Source of the DNA: Vicugna pacos
Lineage: Eukaryota; Chordata; Mammalia; Artiodactyla; Camelidae
Length of the DNA: 64,000 nucleotides
Assembly: GCF_048564905.1 (NCBI RefSeq)
Contig: NC_133014.1
Location: forward strand, 16,439,136-16,503,135
Direction of reading: 5' to 3'
Shown: one piece after another, positions 20,960 to 32,522 of the stretch
Layout of the letters: each line of letters starts with the position of its first letter
Numbering within the stretch: the stretch's first letter is position 1
Notes under the pieces: model-generated
Seen by the model: only the letters and a program-made list of their open reading frames with translations
Database searches by the model: none
What the model was told of the DNA's origin: nothing
Program-made: the position numbers and the translations under genes

Positions 20960-21610
20960 TTGCCATGTAAGGTAGAATTACTCGGGGTGGGCTCAAGTGC
21001 TCTTTGCCCCTCTGTTAGGGTAGATGATTATATGTGGATAATGCTGAGGAAATCCCAGGGGGCCAGTTCTCAAGGAAGAGAGGGACAGAGCGAACTTTGC
21101 AGGAGGAAACGTTTTTCTTTCTCCCCTTCTACGTTCTTTGGCTGGTCTAATAATCAAAATGACATAGGACAGATTAATAGGAGAAAGACATGTTTAATTT
21201 CATATATATGAGCATTCCAAGGTATGAAGCCCTCTGTTACTCAGGAAACTGAGACGTCTGTGCCGTTCTGAGCTGAGGAGAAAGGGATGGGGGTCTAAGG
21301 TTTCAAGAGGGGAAGATAATTCACAGGGAATGTGGGAGCAGCAAGTATCTGTTTGCCATGCAGACCTGTCTTTCTGATGTAAACATTTATCTTTGGTGTT
21401 GGCTCTCTTCCTGGGAGAGGCTCCCTGTCTAGATTCTTTTAGGCAGTTAAGCGAGAGGTAAACAAACAAACAAAAAAACCCAAAACCAAAACCAACCCCC
21501 CCCCCCAAAAACCTCTTCTTTATCTGAAAATAATGTATGTGCCAAAGTGGTGTGTTTGGGGTCATGCACTCTGCTCCCTCCCAACTTCAGTTAAAGGTTA
21601 AGGTCCTGTC
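20960..21610. repeat. Probable old interspersed repeat, perhaps LTR-type
   Basis: GACATAGGACAGATTAATAG, then GAGAAAGACATGTTTAATTT, 'cagacctgtctttctgatgtaaacatttatctttgg' and 'gccaaagtggtgtgtttggggtcatgcactctg' recur in mammalian genomes as an old, probably LTR-derived repeat. I cannot assign the family. It is degraded. A (CAAA)n/C11 simple tract lies at 21463-21511. Confidence 0.35.
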
Positions 21611-22559
21611 TGTGATAGTTCAACAAGTCACTAACATATTCCCTCGTGTCAGTTGTATGCCTTTGCTGTGACAACCTCAGTCCCCCGTTCTCGCACATTG
21701 GTGGGAAGACTCATTTACAGCAACACTGCAAATCTTTTCTTTGTTTCCAGCTCACACTTTCTCAAGAATGGAGCTCTGAACTGTCGGATTGCTGAGCCTG
21801 GCAAAGGGAACTGCCGGGCTCAGCTCAAATATTTCTGGATTTCTTTCCTTTTGGAACCATTGCCTTGAGAGAGCCTGCGTTCTACCATGTTCCACCTTCC
21901 CTGCTTCCTGGCAGTAAACGAAGATTTTGATGCGGGTTCTCTTGCTTCTGTAAATTTCTCAGTTATGTGAGAGAGGGCCCACGGTGGAAGGGATGGGACT
22001 TCCCTGGCCTCCGTCAACCTTAAGTTTTGTCTCAGAAACCCAGATCGGAGACGTACCACGTCAGCCGGGAGTATTGTTTTGTCTTTCGCTTATGAAGAAT
22101 AGGTACTTACTGAGCTTACTTCAATAAACACAAATGAAATGAGATCAGAAAGTCATCAAAGAAGGAGGAAGTCCTGAAAACTTGTCCCCTCCGTTCTCTG
22201 CCTCTTCATCAATCTTCCTTACTTTTCGCTTCTAACTCCTCTATGTTCCTCTTTTTACTGAGCAGTTTCCTAGGTTTCCTCATAGTTTCTACTCAATTAT
22301 AGCTTAAACTCGGCCACAACACAGGTTAGTCTCAGCTGGTCTGATTGATCGCACGCTTATCTCCCGAGCGACTGACACTTGGTCAACACAACAGAGAGTT
22401 TTCCCTAAAAATATATGTTTTTCTGTGGTCGTGCATCTGTGAGAAAGATGTGCCAGCCTATCAGTATCGATGAGTTTTAATAACTGGATTTATGACTTGG
22501 GTCAAGGGCATTTCAATGGTTAAAACTGGTCAGATAGCCCGTCCTAAGAGAGAGGTCCC
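21611..22559. other. No gene or repeat recognised
   Basis: Mixed sequence, no family identified. Confidence 0.4.
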
Positions 22560-22800
22560 TCCTGGGCTGACTTTGGGCTCCTTGGTGCTGCAAGACTTTG
22601 CACACACACCATGATGCTTTGGGACCAGGAGGCAGAGGGAGTTCTTGTGACCCAACCCAAAAACGGGGGGGGGAAAGAAGCCAGTGTCTGAACTCTCCTG
22701 GCCCCTCTCAAGGTCTGTTACTCTCTTGCTGTTGCTGATCTGCACTTTTTGCCTCTAATAAAGCTGCTGTGTGAGCATAAACTCTGTGAGTCCTGTGACC
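22560..22800 (+). other. Possible LTR end, unassigned
   Basis: A polyadenylation signal AATAAA (about 22757) sits in 'gatctgcactttttgcctctaataaagctgctg' followed by CTCTGTGAGTCCTGTGACC, an arrangement typical of retroviral R-U5. Neither the start nor a target duplication could be found, so this is a weak call for a degraded fossil LTR. Confidence 0.25.
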
Positions 22801-23008
22801 CCTATCAGCAATCATGCATTTCAGGTGGTCAGTGCACAATTACCACAGCTTGCCGCGGCACAAAACCCTCCTTCACAGCGTCTTCCACTTCACCTCCTAC
22901 CACTGACGGACCCAAGCATTCTTGTTCCAAATTTACAAGGGAGCCTGACTGGCCCAAATCATTCCTCTTTTGTTACATGACATAGATCATCATTAAAAAA
23001 AAAAATTA

Positions 23009-23134
23009 GGGGGAGGGTACAGCTCAGTGGTAGAGCACACGCTTAGTATGCGCAAGGTGTTGGGTTCAATCTCCAGCACCGCCACAGAAAATAAATAAGT
23101 AAATAAGCCAAATTACCTCCCCCTGAAAAAAAAA
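23009..23134 (+). repeat. Camelid tRNA-derived SINE (vic-1 type), best copy
   Basis: GGGGGAGGGTACAGCTCAGT, then GGTAGAGCACACGCTTAGTATG gives box A and the loop region, GGGTTCAATCTCCAG gives box B, and AAATAAATAAGTAAATAAGC leads to AATTACCTCCCCCT and an A9 end. It has the best-preserved head and tail of the five copies. Full length is about 126 bp. The 5' flank is itself A-rich, so the target duplication is unclear. Confidence 0.93.
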
Positions 23135-23984
23135 TGAATAATTTTAGAAATTGGCTGTCCTTGGGCCAGATCCAGTCTCTGGGTCATTGCTTGTGTCCAA
23201 GAATCCAAAATCACGCTATGCAAAGCATGGCCTCCTAAGATGCAGGGTTGTCAGCCATGCAGTTTCACCTTGCACACGCGGGTTGACCCGGCAGTGTCCG
23301 GAGGCTGGGCCACGCACGTGTGTGCCTCTAATGTCATCCGCCTCCTTCCTCAGCTAGAGACTGGAGGCTTGTTCTTCTCTGATTTCCCAGCATCTGGTTT
23401 GTTTCCTGGTTCAATAAATATTTATCAAATGAGCAGAACATGTTCCTTCTGTATTGGGCAGAGACCAACTACAGTTTGGTCAAACGGGTTCATGGTGAAG
23501 ACTAGACAATCCAAGAAGAGAAACGGAGGTGGTCTGAGCTTACATACAGGAGATTATTTGGTTGATTGGCTGATTCCAACCCTGGGAACTGGAAGAGAAG
23601 TCTGGGCACGGACAGGGCATGAGCCAAAGGGAAAGACGGTCATGGATGAAGTCAAAAAGTTTCCCTAAGTTGTTTGGGACGTGATTGTCTTTAGCTCAGA
23701 ATGATGCGCATGCCATAGGAGCACACATTGGGGAGGCTCATTTTAAACCCCTTTGCTTTTTTCCTCAGTGACAGGACTGATAACAGGAGGAACCTAAATT
23801 CTTGAGCACATTCGACTTCACTTAACAGAAGCAGAGTTCGAAACAGCTTGCCTGTGAGGTTCAATATTTTGCTAATAAGACGATGACCTGCTTTGCTTTC
23901 CAATCCTATTTCTCTTATGCTGAGATGACAACCTCAGACCAGCTTTACTGGATCAACGTAATAATCAGAGCTGCCAATGATATA
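23135..23984. other. No gene or repeat recognised
   Basis: A short 'ggttcaataaatatttatcaaatgagcag' phrase at about 23408 hints at an old repeat 5' end (2340 family). A 142-codon frame (23240-23668) shows nothing recognisable. Confidence 0.4.
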
Positions 23985-24185
23985 ATTGGGTTATGCCTCC
24001 AACGTGCCAGACACTGTGCTGGGCATTCCACCAACTTCTGGAATACTTTGAAGTGGGTTTTATTAGTTGTCTTTTATGGATGATGAAACAGCCTTAAAGA
24101 GTAACCTCCCCAAGGTCACACGAGAGTTAAACGGCGAAGCCGGGCTGTCTTCTCAGGTACCTATGACTCCAAATTCCATGATCCT
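23985..24185 (-). repeat. MIR SINE
   Basis: Antisense MIR: 'caacgtgccagacactgtgctgggca', 'ttatggatgatgaaacagccttaaagagtaacctccccaaggtcacacgagagttaaac' and 'gaagccgggct'. Good copy. Confidence 0.85.
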
Positions 24186-25207
24186 TATTATTATATGAAA
24201 CTGCTTTTTCACTTACTTATTTATTGATGCTGCAATATCTTGTAATAACAATACATTAAAAAAAAAACTAAAAAAGATTGTTTTATTCGGTCTCTAAAAT
24301 AGCTTCAGCGATACATGGAGTTCATTACATGACGAGAAAGTTCTTGCTCCACTGCCCTTGGTACCATGTGTCAGGATTTGAATTAAGAGGGCAGTCATTA
24401 CGCGGCAAAGCTCGCCAGAGCCGTTTGCTGAAAGCACAGAGATGTTATCAGTGTGCGATCCCCAAATATTTACAGTATATTTTCTTCTTTCCCTTGGATA
24501 AAATGTTATCATGAAATGTCAAAATGCCCTCCTAAATACAGAAAACAACCCCAGCGAGGGATAATTGGATGTATTATAGCCATCAGCACCTGAAGTGTGG
24601 GCCAGACGATGAGAGATAAACAGCATTGTCCTCTCCTCCGAGATCTGAAAGAGTTAATTGCTTTTCGAACAGGGGACAGTTTACTCCTGCAGAGCAGAGT
24701 GGTTAGATGACAGTGGATTTTGGAAGGTTTTATGCCGGAAATCCTTGAATACAATGGAATTTTATCTTCCTCTTACGAATGTATTTTTTCCCCTTTTTTA
24801 TTCTTCTCCTTAAACTTGAATGATAGGCTATTAAAGGTTCTCTTTGGAGGAAAATATTTTTGACTTGCAGTGCTGTGGAGACTTGATTTAATCAATGAAA
24901 TGCCAAGCTGATAGCCACTCTCTTTTCCTTGTCACAGAAAATAAGAGGAATAAATTCAAAAAAGTGGGGCATTATAAGGGGCGCTTCCAGACCCTTTGTC
25001 AGTAATGCAGAAATCTCTAATAATGTGTAATAGTGTCTCCTGTTGGTGGGAGAGTCAAGAACATGACTGTGTGCACAGTGAAAACACTAGGTGAATATTT
25101 TATGCAAACTGCCTTTAAACATCCTCCATCCCTTGATTTGTTTAATTACCCGGTTCAATGGTCATTCTTCTAGATGAAGAATTGACTACTTTTAGGGACT
25201 GAAATCA
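24186..25207. promoter_or_regulatory. Repeat-poor block, candidate conserved noncoding element
   Basis: About 1 kb without any recognisable repeat, low in CpG, with ordered A/T motifs (GGATAATTGG, GAGTTAATTGC, GATTTAATCAATG, TTTAATTACCC). Long repeat-free blocks in an otherwise repeat-rich region often mark constraint. No coding frame with credible splice sites is seen. Confidence 0.25.
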
Positions 25208-26066
25208 GGACTGAAAGAGATACCTGCACTCTTATGTTCACTGCAGCATTGTTCACAGTAACGGAGGTACGGAACAGCCTCCGTGCCCATCCCGTGGAGG
25301 GATTAACAGGTAAGGAGAATGTGGTGGACACACACAGCAGACTATCACCCAGCCTTAACAAAGGAGGAAGGCTTGTATTTGCAGCAACATGGATGGCCCT
25401 GGAGGGCATTATGCTAAGGACAAGAAGCCCAGCACAGAAAGACAAACACTGCCCTCATCTGGGTGTGGAATCTACCAGCGTCAAACTCAGGGGAGGGGGT
25501 AGCTCAAGTGGCAGAGTGCACGCTGAGTGTGCCCGGGGTCGTGGGTTCAACCCCCAGGACCTCCTCTAGAAATAAACCCAATCCACCAAAATAGAATAAT
25601 TAGATAATGCAGTAACAAACAAAATATATATTTTAAAAATTACTAAAAAAAGAGTCAAACTCAGAAGCAGAGAGTAGAATGGTGGTTGCCAGGGGCTGGA
25701 GGGAGGGAAAAATGAAGAGGTGACGGTCCAGGGGTATAAAGTTCTGGTTGTAGAAGATAAATAAGATCGAGAGCTCCATCACACACCGCCGTGCTCGGAG
25801 CTAACAGCCCTGCACCGGGCACACACTTACAATTTGTTACGGAGGTAGATGTAATGTCAGTTGCGCTAGTCACACACACAAAAATAAATGACAATAACGA
25901 TAAAGAGGATGGAAGGAAACTTCTGGAGGTCATGGGTGTGATAACGGCCTTGAGGGAGGCGAGAGCTTGGCAGGTGCGTACGTATTCCCACGCTCACGGA
26001 GCTGTGTTCATTAAACGTGTGCAGCTTGTATCTGCCAATCGTACGTTGGTAAAGCAGTTTTAAAGA
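25208..26066 (+). repeat. Old L1 3' end, split by a SINE
   Basis: ORF2 C-terminal region text 'agatacctgcactcttatgttcactgcagcattgttcacagtaac', then 'ttgtatttgcagcaacatggatggccctggagggcattatgctaag', is followed after the SINE by the L1M-type 3' UTR 'agaagcagagagtagaatggtggttgccaggggctgg ... ggtgtgataacggcc ... catt'. It is 5'-truncated and diverged. The SINE occupies 25491-25653. Confidence 0.85.
25491..25653 (+). repeat. Camelid SINE inserted in L1, with target duplication
   Basis: Head GGGAGGGGGTAGCTCAAGTG, box B GGGTTCAACCCCCAGG, then an A-rich tail to 25653. The 11-bp target duplication GTCAAACTCAG is at 25480-25490 and 25654-25664 and continues the L1 sequence exactly. The usual ATTACCTCCCCC tail motif is lost or replaced (AACCCAATCCACC), so the tail is diverged or of a variant subfamily. 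Confidence 0.92.
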
Positions 26067-27121
26067 GTATGTTATTACTTTTACTAAAGAACACACCTCC
26101 GTGAGAGGTTATGGAACGTCCTTCCTCATCCTGAAGGGTGTGCACCTTAATGTGAATCTGCTTAGGTAGACGATACCCGAGGCTTCTCGTAGCGCGAGGC
26201 ATCCAGCAAGCACTCAATGTATGCCTGGTGAAGAATGAATGTAGGAGACGCGTGGCCAAGCCGCCGGCCTGGGAGAAGGCGGAGCCGCAGAGGGGCCCGA
26301 GGGCCCGGCCCGGCTGGAGCGCAGCTTGGCTCTAATTCTGAGTCTCGTAATCACGCTAAGGTTACGACTCTCTTAGCATTAAGTGAAACAGGTGGGACTA
26401 AATCTTGGCCGTATATCGGTTTGATAAGGACAGACTGAACCAGGGAGCTAAGGACAGAGCCAGAGCTACGGAAAGAATGACCCTGGGCCTCCAAATTACA
26501 ATTAAAGGAAAATTGCACCAGACCCATTACAGAGCGAGGACGACGTTATTCAGGACAAGCAGAGGTCAGCGCTGCTTCAGTGAGGGGAGGATTCAGCCCG
26601 ACTCTGCTGGGACCACAGATGGGAGGGTTTGAGTGCTGAGGTGAGCTAATGGGAGAACCCCGAGGGCACCCGTGGGGTCAGTGGGAGCGGGCTGTCGGTG
26701 CTTGTCAACTGTCCCTCATCAAGGTTCAGCTCCTGCCTCCCCTCAGAAACTGGGGGGCCGAGGCCCTATCTCTCTTGATGATTACATTTCAAAGGAATGG
26801 CAAACAGAACCTTGAGGGAGACATTACCTGTGTGGTAGAGGTTTTATATCTCAAAGGGGCAAAAAAGAGAATTTACAGTGATAAGTTTTCCAAAGTAAAT
26901 GCTCTAAGAAAAGGGTGGTTGAGGGCCTACAGTCAGTGTCTTAGCTTTCTTCCTTCCTTCCTTATTATGTTCCTTTTTTCTTTTTAATTGGATAGTTACC
27001 TTTAAGTACCCATGATGTAGGAAAGAAAATTTCTCCAACAAACCAGGGATAAACGAGCACCATGCTGGGTCCTCAGACAGCGTTGGCTCTTGGATTTCCT
27101 TTCTCCATCGTCACCTGGTAA
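26067..27121. other. No gene; short MIR/L2-like 3' tail
   Basis: 'gcatccagcaagcactcaatgtatgcctggtgaagaatgaatg' at about 26195-26242 resembles the 'taggtgctcaataaatgt...gaatgaatg' terminus of L2 or MIR. A small GC-rich patch follows (26245-26330). Nothing else is identified. Confidence 0.4.
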
Positions 27122-28386
27122 TGCTAGAGCAGCAGGCAGCTAGGTGTGAGCAGAGAGAGGGGGATGCAGCCACACGGCAGGACCTGGGCAGAAAGGAGGG
27201 GCACAGGCCAAATGCAGGGAACCACACATCATGTAAACAATAGGGGGCCACTGAGCAGACAAAGAAAAGCAGGAACCTCTGGGCTGATAAGTGGTCACGT
27301 ACTTTGGGGTGACAAGTGGCCTGGAGACAAACAAAGAAAGGTGGGAAAACGCAGGAGTCTCCAGTGTCTGAATGTGACCTTTTGCTCATTACACCATCAT
27401 TCCAATAAAATTAGCCTTGCAGATCAGGAGTCCCCATCATGCACCGACACTTCCGATCCAGACTAAATAAGGACAAAAATCCCTCCTCCCTTTGGGAAGG
27501 TGCAGTTGGGATGAAAATCAGGGATAAGACGCCAAACCCGTCCCTCCCCAATGGCTATTCCACCCATTCACTTCTACACCCTATGTGACCAACTTGCCAA
27601 AGAAACAGGGCAGCCGCTCCCCTAAGCCTGCCCGCTCCCCCCTTGAGGGTGTGCTGTCCATCTGATGCAGGAAAACGGATGTGCGGCGTGAGGAGGGCAG
27701 CGTCCCAGGTCTTGATAGAGCCCCTGGGACATGCCCTGCCAAGCGCGGGTCCTTGGCTTTGTGCAGGAAAGAACTCAAGTGCGAGCCACAGCTGAGTGAA
27801 GGTAGATTGATTTAGAGATACGTCGAAAGGCAAGAGAAAGGCCACGAGGTGTGGGGGTTGGGTGCTCAGAGTAAAAGTAGGTACACACGCCATAGACAGA
27901 GCTCGGGCCATCTCAGAAGAGGGAGAGAGGGGGCAGCCGTGAGGGGCAGTGTTGCTGGTTTTATGGGCTTCGTAGCTTCATATGTTAATAAGTGGAAGGA
28001 CCAGTCTAACCAGCCTGGGGAAAAGGGCTGGGATTCCCAGGAAGCTGGCCATTTCCCACTCTTTGACCTTTTGTGGCCAGCCTCGGGACTGCATGGTGCC
28101 CGTGGGCATGTTATTCACCATGGTAATACATTACAATGAGCATATACTGAAGCTCAAGTTCTGCTGGAAGTTAAATCTCCCACCGTCCTGAGCCTCAGGG
28201 CCTCCTGGGGGCTGAATCCTCAACCATCCTGATGTTAGTTGTCCCGTTGCTCCTTGAACGGCTGTGCCCTGCCCCCTTCCTGTCTCACATCCCTTAATAA
28301 ATCCTCACTTTACTGTCTTAACCTCTGCGTCCTGTCTCTGAATTCCTCCTGCACCTGGAAGAGAACCCAGTCACTGGCGCCAGGCA
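27122..28386 (+). mobile_element. Fossil LTR, class I retrovirus type (copy A), interrupted
   Basis: The outer LTR covers 27122-27662 and resumes at 28292, with about 636 bp of its own. It matches the LTR at 41238-41895 throughout, including a 38-bp identical block that starts near 27180. A late AATAAA (28295-28300, in TTAATAAATCC) and a TATA-like ACTAAATAAG give plus orientation. Borders are estimated from the copy at 41238. A second LTR lies inside it (27663-28287). It is a broken fossil with no gag, pol or env nearby. Assignment to ERV class I is inference. Confidence 0.65.
27663..28287 (-). mobile_element. Solo LTR nested in copy A
   Basis: It begins TGATGCAGGAAAACGG and ends CCTTCCTGTCTCA (TG...CA termini). 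A 4-bp duplication CATC flanks it (27659-27662 and 28288-28291), and the outer LTR reads straight through when it is removed, as the uninterrupted copy at about 41788 shows. On the minus strand it has an LTR-like order: CATAAAACCAGCAAC, then 'ctctgtctatggcgtgtg...tctttcctgcacaaag'. A 4-bp duplication suits class I retroviruses. Length 625 bp; a fossil, younger than its host LTR. Confidence 0.8.
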
Positions 28387-30227
28387 GATTCCTCTTTACA
28401 CTCAATAAACCCGGCCTTAGGGGCCCCGCGCTGCGCTTCTGCGGGGCCTGTCACTGGGCAAGGGCCCTCACGCATCATGGCTAAAAATAAGAAACTGGGC
28501 TTACACATGGGAAAAGCATTAACTTCTCTCCTCCTGCCCTTCTTTTCTCACCGACAGCATCCAGCCTCAGCAACACACGCCGACTCATCGCCGCCGCCTT
28601 CCCCCTCTGCCCGGAAATGCACACACTTCCTCTGATGGGTTTGGACAGACCCTCCCGCCTCGCTACCCGCCGGCTTTATCCACTCCCGCCCTGGGAGCAG
28701 ACAGACCGGTGCTCCTCCTTGGTCATCACTTTATTCTCATGGTGCTGTTGCTGCCAGGTGTAGCCCGTCTTCCTTGAAATGATAAATGAGTATAAATGAC
28801 TGAAATTCAAGAACCCTCACAGAAGTGTGTGTCTGTGCCTGTTCACCAGGGGGATCTGAAAAGAGAGATACAGACAGACAGAGAAAGGACAGAAGGAGGA
28901 GGAGCCGGCTTGGACCGCTAGCACGCATGTGGCAAAGGTCAGTTAGAAGAGCGATGAAAACCGCGCATCCGTAACCATGTTTCATTTTGGTCCCTGGAAG
29001 CAAAACATCAAGCATCATGAGCAGTAGCAAGCGATATTTTTCTGGCTCTTTTTCCATCAGAGGTACTGCTGAAACCTTCAAACCCCACCCCGGTCCTCTT
29101 CAAGAGATAATTTTGCTTCCTTGCCTCCCCTGTCTTATCCTGGCTCCTGCCATGGGAGGAGGTGTGTGCACCGGGCGTCCCAGGGCAGCCTCTACCCTCT
29201 CCTGCCTGGAAGCTGGATCGCGTCCTGGCGGGAGCTGAGACACGGCCGACCGCAGGGTGTCAACGCTGAGTGTGACACGGCTCTCTGCTGATGACGGCGT
29301 CCCCAGAGCCGGTGCCAGTGCTTCAGCTATATTAATCCTTCCTCATGTGTGTTCCCTCTGAAGAAACCCCATGCCATTTTGTTCTTCTTGGAGTCGTAGC
29401 TTCTCCCTCTCTAGACCCAGACCCTAGCCCACGGGGCTGGGCCAGAGCACAGATCCGAGTGACACATCCCAGGCCGTCATCAGAACCACCTCTGTCCTCA
29501 AGTAGCTTGAAGGGAGCTCTTCTCTGGGGATGACGTTTTATTAGAGTGTTCCGCATTCTTCACGCACATCCATTCCCAGCTGGGATTCCCACAACACTCC
29601 CTCAGATATTACCAGCAGGGGACCGGCTAGCACCAAACATACGATTGCAAGGACATGCATCATAGATCCTGAACACTTCTTCTGCAGCCAGGTTAACAGA
29701 CGTAAGGCTCTACCTCTCTCTGCTTCTGTGTTGATGTGACGATCACAATTGAGCAGTTGTTGCTAACGATGAGACTGGCAGCGGGGCTAGAAGGAAGCAG
29801 ACCAGCACGCTTGGACTTTATTATTTTTGCTGTGTGCAGAGTCACCCCGGCGGGTGTGGGAAACAGAGGAACGGCGGAGAGTCCCTGCCTGATGCGTCTG
29901 TTCTGGAAAGTTGGGGTCTCTCAGAAGGACTTCGTCACTGGGTATCACAGCGTGTTCTAAGAGTGGTCCAGGCAATAAATTCTTCAAAACAGAAAAAGAA
30001 AGCTTGAGCATTGGGCCAAGGTATAATCCAATATTAATACTGAAATGGCAGTGAATGATAATCACCTTTCTGGGAGTTTATTTTGATGGGAAGACATAGA
30101 AAATGGAAAGCAAATTTATGCCTGCGTTGCAGACAGAGAGTTTCCCACATTTTTTCTTTTATATGTAAATAAATCAACCTCCAGCCCTGTATCCTGGCAT
30201 AAATCCGTGACCGGACTCTGTAAGAGA
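28387..30227. other. No gene or repeat recognised
   Basis: Starts with a GC-rich patch (28410-28450) that may be adjacent internal sequence of the fossil, then mixed sequence. No frame here resembles a known protein. Confidence 0.4.
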
Positions 30228-30610
30228 TGTTATATTACTTTCCTATTATCGCCGTACCAAAGTACCGCTGATTTGGCAACCTAACACAGATTTATTACTT
30301 TAGAGCTTCTGAGATCAGAAGACGAAAATGAACTAGCAGGCTTCCTTCTGGAGGCTCCAGGGGAAAATTATCTCCTTGCTTTTGGGGGCTGGCTATGGTC
30401 CCACATCACTCCACCTTGTTTTAGTCATCACGTCTTCTCTGACTCTGACCCTCTCACAAGAATCCTTGTGGTAACATTGGGCTCACCCGGATAATCTCCG
30501 GGATTTAAGATCCTTGTCTTAATTACATACTCCAAGTCCCTTTGGCCGTGTGAATTAATACACCCGCAGGTTCTGGGGGTTTGGACCTGAGCATCGCTTA
30601 GGAGGGAGGG
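30228..30610 (-). mobile_element. Solo LTR, MLT1-type MaLR, antisense
   Basis: Reverse-complement MaLR text is clear: 'ttactttcctattatcgccgtaccaaagtaccg', 'acacagatttattactttagagcttctgagatcagaag', 'ccttctggaggctccaggggaaaattatctccttgc' and 'tgggctcacccggataatctccgggatttaagatccttgtcttaatta'. It ends near 'ggacctgagcatc'. It is an old, degraded solo LTR of ERVL-MaLR; no target duplication could be read. Confidence 0.75.
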
Positions 30611-31185
30611 GAGCGTTTTTCTGACGATGACAAACCTGAGACTCAACAGAAGCGAGAAGCAACTGCAGGTGGAATTCAGTGGGCTAACGAGACTGAGAAA
30701 TCCGAAGAAACTTGTGTCTTAACCACGAATCCAAACTAGCTCGCAGATCCGGTTTCTGCCCCCTTCTTTGGTCCTGCCTCCTACTTCGTTTTTGCTTTTA
30801 GACGCAGCCTCTTATGGACGGATGGTAGGGCCAGCAGCTCCAGACCCCAGATCCTCCCACGTCCAAGTGCAACGAGCAAAGGGAGCTTCCTTCCCGGGAG
30901 TCTCAGTGGTGGCCCGCCCAGTCTCGCTAAGTCTGGCGGCGTCACACGCCTGTCTCTGAACTAGCTGTCCTGCCCAGGGGCCCAGGTGCGGGCTCTGTAC
31001 CCCTTGTCCTCAGTGGCCTCCCCTTTAGGAGGAGCATAATATTCAAGATTGGAGCCCCCTGCGCGGGGAGGGCAATGTTCAATGGCAAATAAAGCCCGCC
31101 ACCGCAGGAGGGAGAGCGGGAGGGAGGAGACAGGGAGACCGCGGCCCCTCTGCAGCAAAGGTTCTGCGTGTCTGTTTTGCACTGG
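30611..31185. other. No gene or repeat recognised
   Basis: Mixed to GC-rich sequence with no identifiable element. Confidence 0.4.
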
Positions 31186-31335
31186 GTTCCTCACATCAAG
31201 TAGCCAGACCTGACAATATTTACAGAGCTGTTTGTGAAAATTAAACGAGTTAATAGCACTAAAGCCTCCAGAATACGGTTGGGCATTGAGCACCCAAAAC
31301 TGCAAGTTATTGGTACTATCATCGTCATTATCATT
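31186..31335 (+). repeat. MIR 3' part
   Basis: 'tgtgaaaattaaacgagttaatagcac', 'gaatacggttgggcattgagcacccaa' and 'ggtactatcatcgtcattatcatt' follow the MIR 3' consensus ('gtgaggattaaatgagttaatac...agtgcctggcacatagtaagcact...attattatta'). Confidence 0.7.
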
Positions 31336-31389
31336 AAAACATAAAACGTCCAGCGCCTTTTTAAAGCAAACATCTGATTAGCATTTTCC

Positions 31390-32407
31390 CAAACCCCACT
31401 TGCCGGCATTAATTAAGCTGCTTTGTTTTCTTCAGGCCACTTTAAATGAAGGAACTTGTTGTAAGTCTGAGAGAAGGGACACGATGCAAAAGGAATTTCA
31501 TTTTTCCTTCAATATCCAACCGTCAGCCCGGCTGTTTCAGTTGAGGCGCCAATGGGAAGCTGTTCAGTGAGGTTGCTTATGGTTTAATGATTTGTGTGGC
31601 ATAGATTGTTTGTCTTCATGTCATTCCTGGGGCGTTTTCCGATTGTTTCCGAGAATATGCCGGGAAAAAAACCAACACTAAACAAAATAAAAAACAAAAA
31701 ATAAAACTACAGTGTGTCCCATATTCCCACAGCACCTGGTGAGAAATAGTCTGTTGCTTCAGTTGCAGTTCAGTCATTTGTTTTAGTTTGAAACCGTTCA
31801 CAGCAAGACTCTTCAGTGCATATTTACTCACTGCATATACGCTAACGCTGGTGATGATTGCCCATCCAGCATACAATTCATTTTGCTCAGAATCCTTATT
31901 ATGCCTCTCCAAGTTCTGGTGATGGAAAAGTTAGAATGAGCTTTAATAAGCATTAGGGAGACGAGCTTTCTTGGGCGAACCAGTTTAACTATTTATGGAA
32001 ACATATTTAAGTGAATGATGCACAAATAAGAGTGATCATCTAAAGAGCTGGCGGTTACAGAAGATGGGTCCATCCCAGGGACGTGGTGGTGAAGGAAGCC
32101 ATTAGCTTTAACATGACAAATAAAATTAATTTGCTCTTTAGGGCTTAAATCACTAATTTTCCTTACGATACCTGCTGACTTCTAGGATTTGTTACGCTTG
32201 AACGAAACATGATCTGGTCAGTTTTCTTCCCCATCCATTTTGCGGCAAGTCATTGACTTGGTAAACAACAGAAGGTCATATTTGCAGAATCTCACGTTGT
32301 GCTGGTAATTATGCTATGATTACTTTGAAAGTTTTTTTCAGTTAGTATATGGACTATATTATGTGTTCTGATTATCTGATCTTACCTATATGATTGATTC
32401 AAAATTG
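31390..32407. promoter_or_regulatory. Repeat-poor A/T-rich block, candidate conserved element
   Basis: No repeat is seen over about 1 kb. Motifs include CATTAATTAAGCTG, ATAAAATTAATTTGC and ATCACTAATTTTCC. A minus-strand frame of 98 codons (31616-31912) matches nothing known. Candidate status rests on motif content and the absence of repeats only. Confidence 0.25.
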
Positions 32408-32522
32408 CTTTTTTTTTTTATTGAGTTATAGTCCGTTTACAGTATTGTGTCAATGTCTGGTGCACAGCACAGTGCTCCAGTCATACATGAACGTACCTAT
32501 ATTCATTTTCATGTTCTCAAAG
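32408..32522 (-). repeat. L1 3' UTR terminus, antisense
   Basis: A T11 tract (reverse poly-A) leads into 'ttgagttatagtccgtttacagtattgtgtcaatgtctggtgcacagcacagtgctccagtcatac', the same text as the antisense L1 3' UTR at 56114. Severely 5'-truncated, about 115 bp. Confidence 0.85.

Noticed and set aside
23009-23085. tRNA-like box A and box B, possible tRNA gene
   Set aside because: The sequence lacks a full cloverleaf and is followed by the SINE tail; it is the head of a tRNA-derived SINE. The same holds for the other four copies.
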